Origin: Cyanoderma ruficeps
Taxonomy: Eukaryota; Chordata; Aves; Passeriformes; Timaliidae
Reading direction: 5' to 3'
Length of the DNA: 64,000 nucleotides
Assembly (NCBI GenBank): GCA_008694505.1
Contig: VZDJ01000301.1
Span: 6,339,274-6,403,273, forward strand
Part shown: positions 48,511-63,110 of the stretch, one piece after another
Position numbering within the stretch: position 1 is the stretch's first letter
Layout of the letters: the number at the start of each line of letters is the position of its first letter
Notes under the pieces: model-generated
What the model was told of the DNA's origin: nothing
The model's database searches: none
Seen by the model: only the letters and a program-made list of their open reading frames with translations
Program-made: the position numbers and the translations under genes

Positions 48511-51408
48511 CTGTTGAAGTAAATGAAAAGAGAAAGGGGTTAGCAAGGGCTCTTCTGAGCAGTCCTGTTAAAGTCTTCCAAGTAAGATTTCACAAGTTTG
48601 TGCCGTTAAATATCGTGCAGCTACATAGTTTTCCATAGTCCCTGGGAACAATTTGCAATTTTGTGCTCCTCCTGAAATAAAAAATATTTGGTATTCACTC
48701 TTTTGGCCATGATAAATATATGTAGCAAAGATGAAGATACATCCCAGGCAATGTACTCATCTAAGTCTTAACAGGTCACAGCTTTATTACTCCCAGAGAC
48801 TTGGTGTTGATTGTACTGAGTTTGAAATCTTAGGAAACAGATAAGATGCAGTTGTTTTGTACAGGATTAGATCAACTCTGTGCTGCTTTTCAGCACTTGG
48901 ATGCAGCCATGAGCTTTGCCTGTGCCTTAGATGGAATGATTACCCTTCCCTGTAGACTCTGTTTGATCCTGTCCTGGCAGCTCACTGTCTTTTACTTTTT
49001 TGTCCACCCAAAAACGCAGCTTATGTCACAGGATAAGCCAGGCTGAACAATGGGAGCAGCTCTCAACTCCCTGAGCTCCATCCCACAGTCATTAACCAGA
49101 GTTAATTGAATCTACATTAAATGGATAAAGACAATTTAGGTTGTTTCCATGACCCCTTAACAGCAAAAAGGTAAGAGCTCAGGGGTAATCTGGAGAGCAC
49201 TACAATTGCTCCCTTTTACTCCTGGAGGAAAAGCGTTGGAATGTGTCAGGTGCAGGAATGACTGTTCCACACTTTACTCCCTGCAGTCTTTTCACATTTA
49301 ACATTGCTGTTACTCTTGTCATTAGAGCCTACTGACTCTAAAAGATGCACAGCAAAAACCCTGAAGAAAGTCTCTGTCGATAAAAGACATCGCTTTTGGA
49401 CCCCATTTGTTGACATTTCCAATTTTCTCAGCTTCATAAACAAATGTTTAAATACTGCCAGCATTATGAAGTAGTCCATACCTCCATTTGCATATCAAAC
49501 TGATTTGATGCTCACTAAATCGTGTAACTGCTTTTCAGTACAAGCTTTGTAGAGAAATGCAACGATTACAACAATTATTTCCACATTAATTAGATATCAC
49601 TGGGTCTTCTAGTCTCGTCAAAGTTCTACTGATTCAACTCTCTTGAGTGCCGACAGCCTACTCAAAGGAAGTTTACTGTAGTTTTGCAGACAAATGGCTC
49701 TCAAAGGAGTCCTACTCTTTCATTATGACAATAAAAGCAGCTTTTAAGACATTTCTAAGAAGACACATCTGCATATACATCTATATATCAAGGATTTAAA
49801 AAGAATACAGATAGGTGCATGGGTGTACCTATATCCATGGATATAATGAACGTGTCATTTGTTACTTTATTATTACTCTGATTTGGCTTCAAATGGCAAA
49901 CTTGCATTTGATGTTCTGTCTTCTGTATAGAGACATTTGTTCTAACAGCTCTTCCTGGCTGTAAATGGCACTGAAAGCTCACTGGCCTCACTGCCTCAGC
50001 AGCTGAGCTCTGCTCTGCTTAGGGCGAGCAGCTTCCTTTGCGTGGGTCAATCGTGATTTTTGTAACCACAGAGAGGGAGGAGGAAAAGTGGCATAAGGTG
50101 CCACACCAGCAGTTCTCCCTCTCCCAGGCCTAATGTACCAAGTCTAATAGACACACTTCATTCATTGGATCTGTAGTAAATTGTTACTCTATGCTGGACT
50201 TTAAAATAACCACTCTTCTACAGCTGCAACCTGCCGTATTTATTACCTAACTGCATAAAAAAGCAAAGTAGCATCACCACCACAAAAGAAAATCCCCCTT
50301 TGGTATTCAGGAGAAGCCTAGAAAGGAAGACATAATTAATTCATTCCTTCTCATTTTACTAGCACAGCTCAGCATTGATTTAAGATGATGATGATGTTAT
50401 TTTACTCCGCTTCACTTTGTTCTGTGTGACCAGAGGGTTGGTGTGCACGGCTCTGTGAAAGCATGGCCCCAGCACAGTCCTGCCTGCACAGGAACATTCA
50501 TTTCTTCTCTTCATGCTCCAGTAAAATGTTGTTCCCCATAAATAATTTTTAAGGACACGGAGAGATGATGTCTTTGGATACGATGGCAAATCTAATGACA
50601 GCTCCCTAACCAGTGTCACTGCCTTTGTCAGCCTGCCTGCAGTTGAGGGATGGTACCAGGGGCTGTAACAAAATTAAAATGTAGGAATTTATGGGAACTA
50701 CAGGATCCCGTAGCTGTACATGCTGGGAAGGCCTTCCCCTTTCTTTGCATAAATGTATGGCAGTGGAAATTCAGTGACAAATCAGTTCATCACATTAAGC
50801 ACATGAGTGAACTGATTCAAGGGATTAGAGGGACTGGCAGTCCCTGCAGCACAGGCAGCAGTGAGATGAGAGCAGTTACAGCAGTTACCAAAACTGTGAC
50901 ATAAACATGTCCCTCTCTGCTTTTTTAGCTTTCCCTGGCTTTCAGAATCCCTGAGCCTGGTCAGGATCTGCTCTTAGCAGAGCTGCAGCATTGCTTCAAA
51001 GAGATCCAGCAGATTTCTCAAAATCATTCCAAGGCATTTATTAGAAAATTAGATGGTGGGGTTGTAGCTGAGCTACACCAATCACTCTGAAGGAACACAA
51101 ATGTGGACAGTCAAACTTTCTGAAAAAGTTGTTTTCTTTACTCTATAATATGGAGCAAATTAGAAATCACAAGTTTTTGCCTGGAAAACCAACAGATTAA
51201 AATTATAGACAAAGCCTTAGGGCAAATCCCTGGTGTCAAATCAGTTCATATCAAGTCCTATAGCTGGATGGGAAAATGGGAAATCCTTGGGAGAAGTAAA
51301 ATACACTACTTTTAAAGAATCCTCATGAATCTCCTATTGCTAAAATAGATGTCAGGATCCTTGCATTCAGTTCAGGGAATGTGCCAGGAGGGGGAGCTTT
51401 CAGTTTAT

Positions 51409-51434
51409 TAAAAAAAAAAAANAGAAAAAAAAAA
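51409..51434. repeat. A-rich homopolymer with one ambiguous base
   Basis: An A run with N at 51422 and a single G, in NLGN1 intron. It has the look of a sequencing-difficult homopolymer; no retroposed sequence was recognised beside it. Confidence 0.85.
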
Positions 51435-54078
51435 GGCAGTGTTAGTAATATTCTCCTCATTCATCTACATTAAACAAATTATGACTTGTGTCCAGAGCAA
51501 CAGCTCTGATGCAAAAGAAATATCTCACGCCTCCTCAGCAAGAAGCACGCTGGCTGATTTCCATATCTGCACAAGATGGATGATGATTGATGTTGACTTT
51601 CATGACATGAAACATTTCTATCTCATTTTTCAGAGCCATAAGAAGCCTGTTAATATCACCACCTGTTCATGCCTTTTTTCCTCATACACAGTGGTATCAG
51701 CATGGCTTAGGAGCATCCAGAATGTCATGAAATCAGAGATGGGACTGATAAAACAGATGAGGTTTTTCTTTCCAGTTTGTGGCACTTTTTTGGGGGTTTT
51801 GTTGGGTTTTTTTTTCCTAGTGAGGAGTGCCTGAATACAAATAAATGCATGGAACTAAACACCTGGAGGGAAGTGCTTTAACACCAGCATCATCCCCAAC
51901 CTGTTGGTCTGTGGGTGCAGGTACTCATCACAGAGATAACATGGAGATTGGAACAAGGGGTTTTGTTTTTATCCCAAGAGGAGCTTTCGGTGTGTGATGG
52001 ATACAGCCACCGTGCATTTTGGTGCATTCCTATGACACACCCATTACACCATCCAGTTATTAAGCTGGCAGTTTTGAGCCACTGAGGGAAACCTGCTCTT
52101 GCTGAAAAGGTCTTGTGTGCCTGAAAGCTTCTCTGTTTTCAAACTAGTCTAGTATCAGCTAGTCTATTAAAATATATTATCTCTTTCTGCACATACTGTC
52201 TTATTATTATGCTTGGATTGCCATCTCACCAAGAGCACTGCTATCATATTCTGCCACCTTTTGCTCCTGCAAAAAGAGGGAAGCAAATTATTCCTTATTT
52301 CAGTTATTCCAGGAAGACATTTGCAAAAAACTTAGTTTTGCATTATTCTCTAAAAAGGTCAGATTGAGCTAATTTTGTTCCATAATTAAGTTCTTCTGCT
52401 GGAAATATTCCAATCATCAGCTGAACAATTGCTATTTTATATTCTGAATGGAGAGGTTATCTCTTCTTTTATCTCCTCCAGAGGAGCAGACTCTAATAGA
52501 ATTATGGAAGTGAGGATGTGGTCTTTTGTGAGTTTAAGAAAGAGATTTATTAAGCTCATTTGGACCATTTCTCTGTTACATGTCTGTCAGACAAATATGC
52601 AGAGAGTGCCACAACCAGGCCCTCTATTTTGTATTAAGATAAATTTTAATGCTTTATAGGCATATCTGCCTGGGTAATGATTTCTGCTTGCCATTCAGAT
52701 AAATCTTTTTCTTATATGATTCCAGCATTTTTTGAAGAGTAAATAAAATAATGGACTTGGGAAACTTAAAATATTTAGTTGAAAACCTTAGGTAGCTGGA
52801 ATTATTTTAACCTCTGGCCTAATGTGAAGATTCAAATTAATGCAGAGAGGGAGGCTAAGACAGAATTTTTCCTAATGTGAGAGACTGCTACAACCCAGTG
52901 ATGCAGTGAGAGGCCAGGTGCAGGCTGGTGGGTATGAAAATGCCATTTCATATCACAAGAGACCCAAACCATCCCTCTAACGAGTTCTGTCCATATGAAT
53001 GTTTGATGACCCAGTGACCTCGTGGCTGGATGGAAGTAAAGGGCAGAATGTCTTGCTGGACACACACACACAAAATCTGCCTATGAGAAAACAAAAAATG
53101 CTACTCTAAAAATGAAGCACAAGAGCATATAAAAACTGGTCTGATGTGCTTAAAGGGCATTTTGCAAGAGTTGTGCCTCTGAAAGCAGTAACACTTAAGG
53201 CTTTAATATTACCCACCTGTTTAGGCATGTGTTATAATAATTTAGCTAGGTTTCCAGTTACAATTCCCTGTGCAGTCAAATGCCAGCTTTAATTTTGTTA
53301 AAAGCAACTGTTAGATTGTACAAGTATAAGTGCACCAATGCATAGTGGAAGAATACAGAGTAGTTTTTGAGGGGAGAATTTGTATTCCCTCTGGATTCAT
53401 TGCTTAGGACTTTAGTTCAGCACCTCCTATTAATATTGAATGGTAATTGCCGTGTACGGAAAATTTTCACTGCCCTTTAAACTATACCTACTCAGATAGG
53501 AATGTGAGCAAGATAAGCAAATTTTAAGAGAGATGGTTAAACTCAAAGAGAGCATTTGTTTTATCATCTCTCTAGAATTCACATCAGCTAACTAATCTGA
53601 ATGATTTACGTGGGCAGCGGCGCCGTGAACATTAATGTACATGTGATATTCATGAAGCAGAGGATACTGCTCCTCGCTTTGCTGACCAGCACTTCCTGAT
53701 TTTAACAGCATTTTTTAGGCATGGGTAGGGGATACGGTGACTAAAAGGACTAGGAACTCCCATAAGAAAAATGTAGGAGAAGATGAACTATTCAGTGCAT
53801 GAAAAATATTCCTCTACAGACATCTGCAGGGTACCTCTGCTTGAGAATCAGACAAGTATTCTGAAAATGCTGCTCAAGCAGGTGCTTTGTATGAAATTCA
53901 TTTCATATACAGAAAAGTGATTGCAACATTAGCGCAGTTCTTGCCTGTTTCTGTAGCTTTCTATATATTAGTAATGAGATTAATGATTTCAGAATTGCAA
54001 GATTTTAGCTTAACTCCATGAAATGTGTGTATTGCCATGCTGCATCATGATGCACTCTTTCCTGGCTGTTTCAGACCA

Positions 54079-54235
54079 GAGAATCACAGAATCATGGAAT
54101 CATTTAGGTTGGAGAAGATCTTTAAGACCATTAACCCAGCACTGCCAAACCAGCCACTAAACCATGTCCCCAAGTGCCACATCTGCACATCTTTTAAATC
54201 CCTCCAGGTATGGTGACTTCCCTGGTCAGTGCTGC
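54079..54235 (-). mobile_element. CR1 LINE 3'-end fragment in NLGN1 intron
   Basis: GAGAATCACAGAATCATGG, TTTAGGTTGGAGAAGATC and ATCTTTTAAATCCCTCCAGG follow the reverse complement of a CR1 3' end. It is a different subfamily from the neighbouring copy at 54476, with which it forms an inverted pair about 240 bp apart. Confidence 0.92.
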
Positions 54236-54475
54236 TGCCCCAGCAGTCAGCCTTTGGAAATTCCCAATCATTTCACCAAATAAACAATTTACAGGGTTAA
54301 GCTTGTCAATATATAATTTGGCGGTTTTTAAGGATGCATGGAAGAAAGTGTGTGATGATCTACGAACCCTGATGGGCTATTTCAACATTGATCTACTGTT
54401 ACAATTTTTAACACTCCTCCCAGGGTACTAAATCCTTTGGATTAATATTAGTGAAGTGGCTGGAGCCTACAAAAG

Positions 54476-54703
54476 GGGTGGATATCTGAAGAAATTCTTG
54501 ACTCTGAGGGTGGTGAGGCCCTGGCACATGTTGCCCATAGAAGCTGTGACTGCCCCATCCCTGGAATTGTCCAAGGCCAAATTGGATGGGATTTGGAGCA
54601 ACCTGGGATAGTGGAAGGTGTCCCTGCCCATGGCAGGGAGTTGGACTAGATAATCTTCAAGGTCTAACACAATCCACTCTGTGATTCTACAATTCTAAGC
54701 ATC
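54476..54703 (+). mobile_element. CR1 LINE 3'-end fragment in NLGN1 intron
   Basis: AAGAAATTCTTGACTCTGAG, GGTGAGGCCCTGGCACATG, GTGGAAGGTGTCCCTGCCC, GACTAGATAATCTTCAAGG and the CTGTGATTCTACAATTC tail run in CR1 sense order. It is antisense to NLGN1. Confidence 0.94.
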
Positions 54704-57700
54704 CTGTAGATGTTGAAACAGATCATAAATCCATCATTCTTTGAAGGCTGTGTGAAGAGGGCGACTCTGCCTTTAAAGTTCCAGTAAAGAGATGATAAAA
54801 GTCTGAGAGTGCTTTGAAAACCTGTATCTGCCTTTCCTTCACATTGTCAATGCTTATATCCCACTCTGCCTTTTCTGTCATGTTGGGACAGTTGTGGGGA
54901 GGCTCTCAGATTCTGGGTGTTTTTCTGTGTGCATGGTATTGCTATTTCAGCCTTGTCCCTGTGACAATCCCGTGGATGTGGTGTGGGGCAGGGGAGCAGG
55001 GATCACAGGAGCTCTCTGCCTGCCAGCCCCAAGTACAACACAGCCCCATGAGAGATCAGCTCTATAGTAACTTATTATAGATGATCTTTACTGGAGTCAA
55101 AGGCAAGTCTGATAACGATCTCAGAGACACTTTGAGAGCTCTCTAAGCAGTGGGGCTGGTCCAGTAGATGAGATCTTTAATACTGATTCCTGGATACGCT
55201 GTAAAAGCAAAAAAAAGAAAAGGAGGAGGCTAGTCCAGTCTCAGAAATACAGCTGCAGATACTAATTCTACAAGATTTTCAGTGATATGTGCTGACACGT
55301 ATTGGAAAGGAGAAGTGAGCCTAAAGAACTGATGAATGACATTGTGGCATGGGTGAGCATGAGGCAGCTGGAGTACCTTTGGTTCGAATGTGTGCTCTTC
55401 TTTGAAAAATATAAGAAAAAAGAGTGCTACAGAAAATAGCAGATATGTATGAATATTCTCATTTTGGAAAAAAACAAGAAATTCTATCACTATCAGAGAA
55501 CATCTGCTTAAATGCCTCCCACAAGGTAAAAATCATAGTTATTAGTGCATGGCTGGGTCATGCTCTAGGGCAACTAAAGCTTTAGTTTAAAGTATTTATA
55601 AGTTGCATATAAAGTCTTCACAGGAAATGAACATTATATTACTAAGTAATCCACTAGCAGTGCTCTTATGAAACACCATCTGAGAACTTTTACAAAAATA
55701 TAAATAAAATCATCCCTAAAAGACAGCATGGACAAACCAAAATCTTACAGGATAATGTGTGGAAGAACAAAAATCAAACGCAGACTGATTCTTTCCAAAT
55801 ACTCAGTCAAAGCCCAAAAGAGAAGGAAAGGCTACATGAGAGAACAGAAAAGTCCACAGCCAGATCCAACACTTGACTGTCCTACTTGGCAGAAGAATGC
55901 AGTGCCCTGAGGGAGAGATTCTTTTCTTCACCAGGATTGAGTGCACAGCTGTTCCAGCCCTACTTGCTTCAAGTAGTGCAATATGCAAAATTAAGCAGCC
56001 CACAGCACATTGCACCAAATATCTGCCCTTTACTGTGGTCTCTCAGCATCCCCATTTTCGGTAGCAAGCTCAGCAACCAGGCATTAAGATATGCTGGCCT
56101 TTCAGGAAATATTTCATAACTTTTAACTTTAGATGATGCAGCTCAAGGCAGCAGCTACAAACCCAGAAGAGATTTTATAGAGGAGAGTTAACAAATATCA
56201 ATGTTCTTAATGTGCAAGGCCTTTAAAGATGAAAACTGACCCCATAAAACTATGCTTTCCATTTTCATTCAAGATTTGGGCAAATTGAGTTCATTATTTG
56301 AAGATAACCCAGATAGGACTTGAAGATCTTTCTACCCAATATACCCGAGAAATTTTTCCTGTATAATAAGCTGTGTAATATGTGCAGCTATTTAGAGTTA
56401 CATGCAGCTCACATCTTTTAGGTAATATATTTTAATTGATTATTACATGCCAGAGAACATTTTCTCTGACTTTAGCCTGGAAATCATCTTTACTTTATAA
56501 TGGTCACTCTGGCTCCATATTGATGCTTTTTTTTTTTTTTTTCCAATAATACCGTGCAGTTTGTCAGAATTTTGACTATGTGGTAAGTGAGAGAAAGGAT
56601 GGGTTTAATTTCACTAGAAGGGAAAATACATACTTTAGAAAGAAAAAAAAATAAAAATTAAGAGTTCCATTGAGAGGGACAGCGCCATAATTTTTGATTC
56701 TTCTTCCCAGTCTTGAGATTTGCAATGAGGGTCTAATCAATGCTAATATATATTCTATGAGCTGATGAAAAGGAAGTTAGAAGTCTTCATGTAAAACTGT
56801 GTATGCAAATCACTAGTTGGAAGCCTAGCAGCTATTTGGAAGTGCAATCTTTCAATCAGAATGCAGAAATTATGGTGCTAATTTACTGTGAGCTCAAATC
56901 TCCTTATTTGAAAATAAATAGAAAAGATTAACCATTGGATCAATTTATGAAGAACTCCATTCAGTATGTCATTGCTTGCATTCTTAAATCACAAGTGGAG
57001 GCCTTGGAATGTGTGACTGTGGAGATAAGATTCAATTCAGGAAAGTTTTATGAACAGTAGAATACAGGTAGAGGTCACAGAAATCCTGCCTTGCTTTTGA
57101 ATGTGTGAGTTAAACAACACATCAGTCTCAAATAATCAAGATCTGACTTGTGTGGCCTGCTCAGTGGAGACAGTACTGGGAATTTTAATAAGGTTTGAGA
57201 AAACCTGAGAAATAAAACTTTTCTATCTTCCTGCTTTCTCTCTTTCTCTGCCTTTCCTCTTCCTTTCTCTTTTTGCAAAGCTTAAGAGAATATTAATTTA
57301 ATCAGCATCAACATCATTCTTGGAGTTCTGTTATTCATGTGGATTTCTACCTGTGTCCATGTGCTCCTTGAGATAAACTTGGGGCACACCCTGCATTTAT
57401 TCCTTAACAAATCCCGGGAAACACGTGGCAATATTTTTACCCCAGTGATAACAACCTGCCACTCTCTCTCCATCTGCTCTGGGGGTGACAAACTCCTTGT
57501 CCTGCCTGTGCCATCACCCCCACGCCTGCTGCCCTGAGACCATGTCCAGTGGCACCTCAGTGAGCAGGAGGCTGGGAATATTCCTACTCAGAGAAAAGGA
57601 CTTTGGCCAGCAGTGAGAAAGCTGAGCAATACAGCAGCTTTTCCACTTTATACCTGTTGACCTCTCAAAGTCTGTGGCCTTTTTGTCAGTGGCAAAAGAT

Positions 57701-60700
57701 CACTCAGAAGAGCAAAACCAATTAAAAGCAAACACAAACATGCTTTTCGACCATCTGAGCCACGAGGGAGAACTTGGGGAGGTCTGTAACAAAAATGTGT
57801 TGTAAACAACTATTTTAATCCACAGGCTTGTGCTGGTGGGATTCTTATGCTGTTTTCATTGCTATTAACTGAACGCCAGAAACATTTGTAAGAGCATATA
57901 TGCCCAGACAGAGGCATCAAATCTAATTTTCTGGTAAATATATATCAGTTCTGGTAAAATGTGAAGTATCTAAGAATTAACTGCATCACCATATGCCTGT
58001 TCTCTTCCTACACAGCATCATGCCTCTCCTAGTATAATTTTTTTTCCTTTCTGCTGTGTCTGAATTTCCTTTTCCAGACAGCAAGGTGCTTTATTTCTTC
58101 ACTGTGATTTTCCTCTGCTGCAGCACACATTTTGTGTCTTAAAGGCAGGGAGCTGAAGAAAAGTCAAGGATGGGATGAGGGTAGCTGTTACAGAGGTGGT
58201 AACTGCCATTTACCCAAAAAATGATTGCTATTAAACTATTCCTCCCCAGCAGAATCCTGAGGGATTTGGCTACTGCTGATGGTACAGCTGTTAAACAAAA
58301 CAGTAGGACATAAAAGATATGTATTAATTTATAAATCATACACACAACTCCTGCCTATGTCTTCAGAGTAGTCTTATACAATACCTCATGACATGCATAT
58401 CCCCCTAACTTCTCTAGCAATAATTTAAATAAATACAGGATGTCAAAGAATTATCCTTAGTCCATGAAAAAGGAAGGAAAAAAGACTCAAATCCAGACAA
58501 AGTTAATTGAGGCTAGAATTACTGAAGCTCCATCTATTGCAGTTTCACATTGGTGCACTTCAATTAAGGCATAATAGGAGTGAAAAGTAATTTATACTTA
58601 TAGATTAGATGTCGTCTGTGAAAAATCGCTGATTAACTCACAGTGGGTTTCTGGAGTACCAGAAGAACAAGCCTTGTAGTACCCTGAGTTTCACTTTCCA
58701 GTTGGTACCTTGGTACTACAAAAGCAAAGCTGGAATACCTTTATTTAGAGGTATTNAGATGTATTAGTAAAAAAAAAAAAAAAATCCTTCAACACATGGG
58801 TACACACAGACTTGTATCATCAGTCGATATCCAGGCTTCGCCAAATAAAGTTCCATTCCCCAAAAGACTACTGGCACAAAACCACCTGTACTGTTTGCAA
58901 TACCAGCCTAAAACCTTTATTTGCTCCCATTTTCACTCTGTTTAATTACAATTAGAGAATTCTTTGAAGGGCTGCATATTGCAACCTCAGCTAAATGCGG
59001 AGCTCCAGTTTTCTGTTGGATATCGCATGCTGTCCTACTCGGCAGTGAGTATCCTGTGCATTGCCCCTACTTCATCTCAAAATGATGGATCAGGGTCATC
59101 GCTCTGCTAAATCTAATTCGAGTCAGGTCAAGAAAACTTGCCAGTTCAAACCAAGGGTGTAATTCCAGGCCTTTCATCTTTTGAGATATGTAAAGGCATC
59201 ACATTAGTAACTACATTCATAGGCACGGCGTCAAACATAGAGCATCAACAAAGTGTGTCAAGTAAAGAATATTTAATGGGCAGCATGAAATAATGGCTGT
59301 TTCATAGAATTAAGTGTGTGAGATGATTGAGTATGTGAGATGACTGGAAGCTGAAGTAACAGCCTGGAAATCTCTGAGAAGAAAAATGTGTGTATATAGG
59401 CCATCCAGCTCCCAATAACTGAGATTGCCCTACGTTTAAAGATTTTTGCAACAAATAGAGTGGAAGAAAAACAGAGTCCAGCTGAGGTAAATACACTGTT
59501 AAAGATGCTAACTTTGCATTTACTGCCCCTATATTTGGTGCACAGCAGGAAGCCTGGTGTTCAATATTGCCAACTTGGAGAGTATCACAACAGCCTCATT
59601 CAGCAGGGCTGGTTCCACATATTGGCCATCAGAACATAGAAATTTGGTAAATGGCAAAATGGGGAAAACTGAACCAAGAAAACCAAAATTATCTCATGTT
59701 TCTGTCACGCATTTTAAAACATAACCCTTTTTTTCTTTTTTGAAAGCTATCCTGTAATTATAACTTAATTCTTTAATACAATACAATTACACTGTCTTTG
59801 AGTCTGAAGGTTATATTCTTCTGCTACTTTTGCATTGAATTAGACATCTTTAAGCTTACAACACCCCCTTACAGCCAAACTGAGAGCAGGAACACCAGTC
59901 AGAGGTCACAGGGAGCAGATTGTCCGCCCTGAGCAATAACTGAATTTATACAAAATGGTCACATCAAACAAAACAGTGCTCAGAAGAGCACAAGAATGTC
60001 AGGCCTTTCCATAAAGCAGCTCTGAAACATTATGACAAGGAGTGGCTTGGCTGAGAGGCATCGCTTTGCCATTCTGCTGTTACAATTCTTACAGCTTACT
60101 CCAAAGGGAGCTGATATGCACAGGATTCACACAGTAAGTAAAACGGTGCTAATTTGTTTTTAATACTTAAGCAAATACTACAGGTTCTAAAGGCACTTTC
60201 TTAGCCTCAGATGAGTTGGAAAATCTAATCTGTGCTAATTTTCCCAAAAACAGATGGTACATGAATTAAACTGTGTAGACCCTTTTAAGCTTCAATTCTC
60301 ACTAGGTCCCTTTTGGGATAACTAATGTTCATTTCTTAGGGCTCTATTCTCCTCCACTTATTTCTCTTAAGTAACTGAAAACAGCCTCCTTAATTGCACA
60401 GGAAGAGACACTCAAGGGGAGAAAAGTCACAGGATTTGGGCCTTCAAGGAATTTTGTTATAGATGCAAAGCCTGTCACTAAAGGCAGTATTTTTTGCATG
60501 GGCAGCACAATGATATCTGTGTTATTTACAATGGGAAAATATTTCACCCCCATCCAAGAAATGTTGTTAGCTGTGGAAGCAGGACTATGACAGGAAACCT
60601 CATCCAGGTACATGGATTGAAGGTAGGAGGTATGAGCTCATAGGACTAAACACCCTCTCATCTGAAAATAAAGATTGCAGACAGCAAGTGTTAATAGGTG

Positions 60701-63073
60701 ATGTTAGATGTTTCTTATTGTAAAAGGCTTAAAACCTCACCACAGCCCTGGGCTTGACTATGTTAGAGAGGTAAAAAAGAGTTCTCAGTGTTTGTGTAAA
60801 GGAAGTGGATCAACATGTGGAAAGGAAAAGTTGGGAAGAGGAAATAACATTAAAAGAGGGCTTATTAAACCAATTCAATTCACAGCTTTTCAGTAGGCTA
60901 AGAGGAGCAGATTATTGCCAACACTGTTGCAGCATCATAATCTTAAAAAAAATAAGATTCAAATATCCTGCAGTAGCTAGACAGAGGACACTGTGTTCTC
61001 CTGGAGCTGCTCCCTACACAACACCTGCCCCTCTCCCTCCTCTCAGTCAGACATTTCCATATGGCACATACCAACCCAAGTCCCAAGATCTCCTTTGATT
61101 TCAGTCGTGATCTGCTCCTTAAGGGGAGAAGGTTGAGGGAACAAAATACAAATGGTCTAATTACTGTTCTTTTTTCTATGACATTTAAACACTGCCCTGA
61201 ATTACTCTGGAAGTCAGAATGGTTTACAGAACTGTCGTGTTTTTATCCTCACCTTGAATAATAAGTTAATAACAATACTCAATTTATAGGAACAAGGAGA
61301 CAACACAAAGAGATGAGTGACAGGCCAAGGTTACAGAGGAAAGATGTAGTGGAAGAGGGAATAGAACGAGGCCAGAAATAGGATCTGATAGACCACAGCC
61401 ATGAAAAACAGAATTATTGTGTCATTTCATTTTGAAGATTTTTTCCCAGCCTCATACCCACCTTTACAATTCCAGTGTGAATGCTCTTTGAACATACTGC
61501 GTGTATGTAAGTAAGCTGGGTGCCAACTGATGAAACAAATTGAGTTTTAATGGACTTTGCTCAACAACACACCCCAAATGACACATCAGTAATTACCATC
61601 AATCTAAAGCAACATCCTGACGAAGTTACTGAATGTAAAGAGCATCTGCTGATTGCAAGGGATTGCATTCTTGGTCTGCTTGAGATTTGTCAGAAAATGT
61701 ATTTATACTCGACAGTAATTCTGCTGACTCCGAGGATTGCTGCAGTTAACAAAGGCATCTCTGATGCTGCAGTATTGAATCACGGCCCATTTCTGGCAGA
61801 GTACTTCTAGCAAAATACCAGCTGTTTTCAGTGGAGGATCAGTGGGATACAATGGGTTGATGTGCTGGCTTGATTAATCTTTATATGATTTCCCAGCTTC
61901 CAACATAACTTTAGCATGTTAACATGGGCATAACTTTGTAGTCACAGGTGTAGAACATCGCTGGACAGTTAACGTCCTTCTGCTCTTGTGCTTTACTCAG
62001 GAGGGAGTTACTGAAGAAGGAAGGTTCTTTTCTTTTTCTCTTTTCATTTGTTAACTTCTGGAAACAGCAATGATGGGTTGCCTGCAGACTGTAGGAAGGG
62101 AGTGGCTCAGTGACTTGGCATTTCATTTGGTGTTATTTGTGTACCGTTGCTGCTTTCCTCCATCAGAACAAAAGGTACCACACGTGGTTTTTGCTTTTCA
62201 GTGATCCATCAGTCAAACGCAAAGAACATATGAATCATTTTGCTAATTCTAATGGAAAAATCACATGTGATTTTAAAAAATCCCATAGAATAAGTCCCTA
62301 AATATTCAGAATATTTAAGTAGTTTTAAGACAATGTATTTCTTTCTAGGATGGAAATTAGAACTTCTGCTGTATCCTTCTTTCTTCTCAAAATTGCAATT
62401 ATTTTCTTCAAGTTTGAAAGACTAACAGCATTATGGAAGACACCTTAAAGCGTTTCAGTGGCTGGAATATTGTGCTCCCCTCTATTGCCAATAAGTCAAT
62501 GCCCAGCTATGACAGTCTCTGTGAAGGTGGATCTAATCTAACCTTGAACTGATTTTTTTTCCCCAATCCTCTCCATACTTTTTCAATTCTATATTTGCTG
62601 CTTCATTCTAAACCCTTTTTAAATACTGCTGTGCTCTGTCCCAGCTATTGTTTCCCAGTGTGTATTCATCACAGTCAACAATGTGTTCTATCTCACACTA
62701 AAAGTGGCTAAACACAAACACTGCTGTGCAAGCTATGAAAAATATTTACTTTAACACTGTAAATCACTGCCTGATAGCTGCTGGGAACAGGCCATGTAGG
62801 AGAGTTTATGCTTTCTCCTACCTTTGTGCCTCTTCCCAGAGCTGTGCCAAAATAGATATAGGAAATGGGGAGAAGGCTCTATGCACTAAAAAACCTGTTG
62901 ACTGAAAAAAATGCTGTGGCTGGACAGGCAAAACCTTGCTGTTGCTTGGGACCTCCAGGCTTCTTACATTTTAAATATTTATAACTTGAATCCCTTCTCC
63001 TGTCCAAAGCATAGGAGGAGTTGTGGAGCTAGGAGGGTGTTCTCTGCTTCCAAAATGTAGTGGTGAGTTTAAC

Positions 63074-63110
63074 TTTTTTTTTTTTTTGATATATATATAT
63101 ACACATATAT
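63074..63110. repeat. T14 run followed by a (TA)n tract
   Basis: Fourteen T, one G, then an alternating AT/AC tract up to 63110. Simple low-complexity sequence in NLGN1 intron, likely length-variable. Confidence 0.9.
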
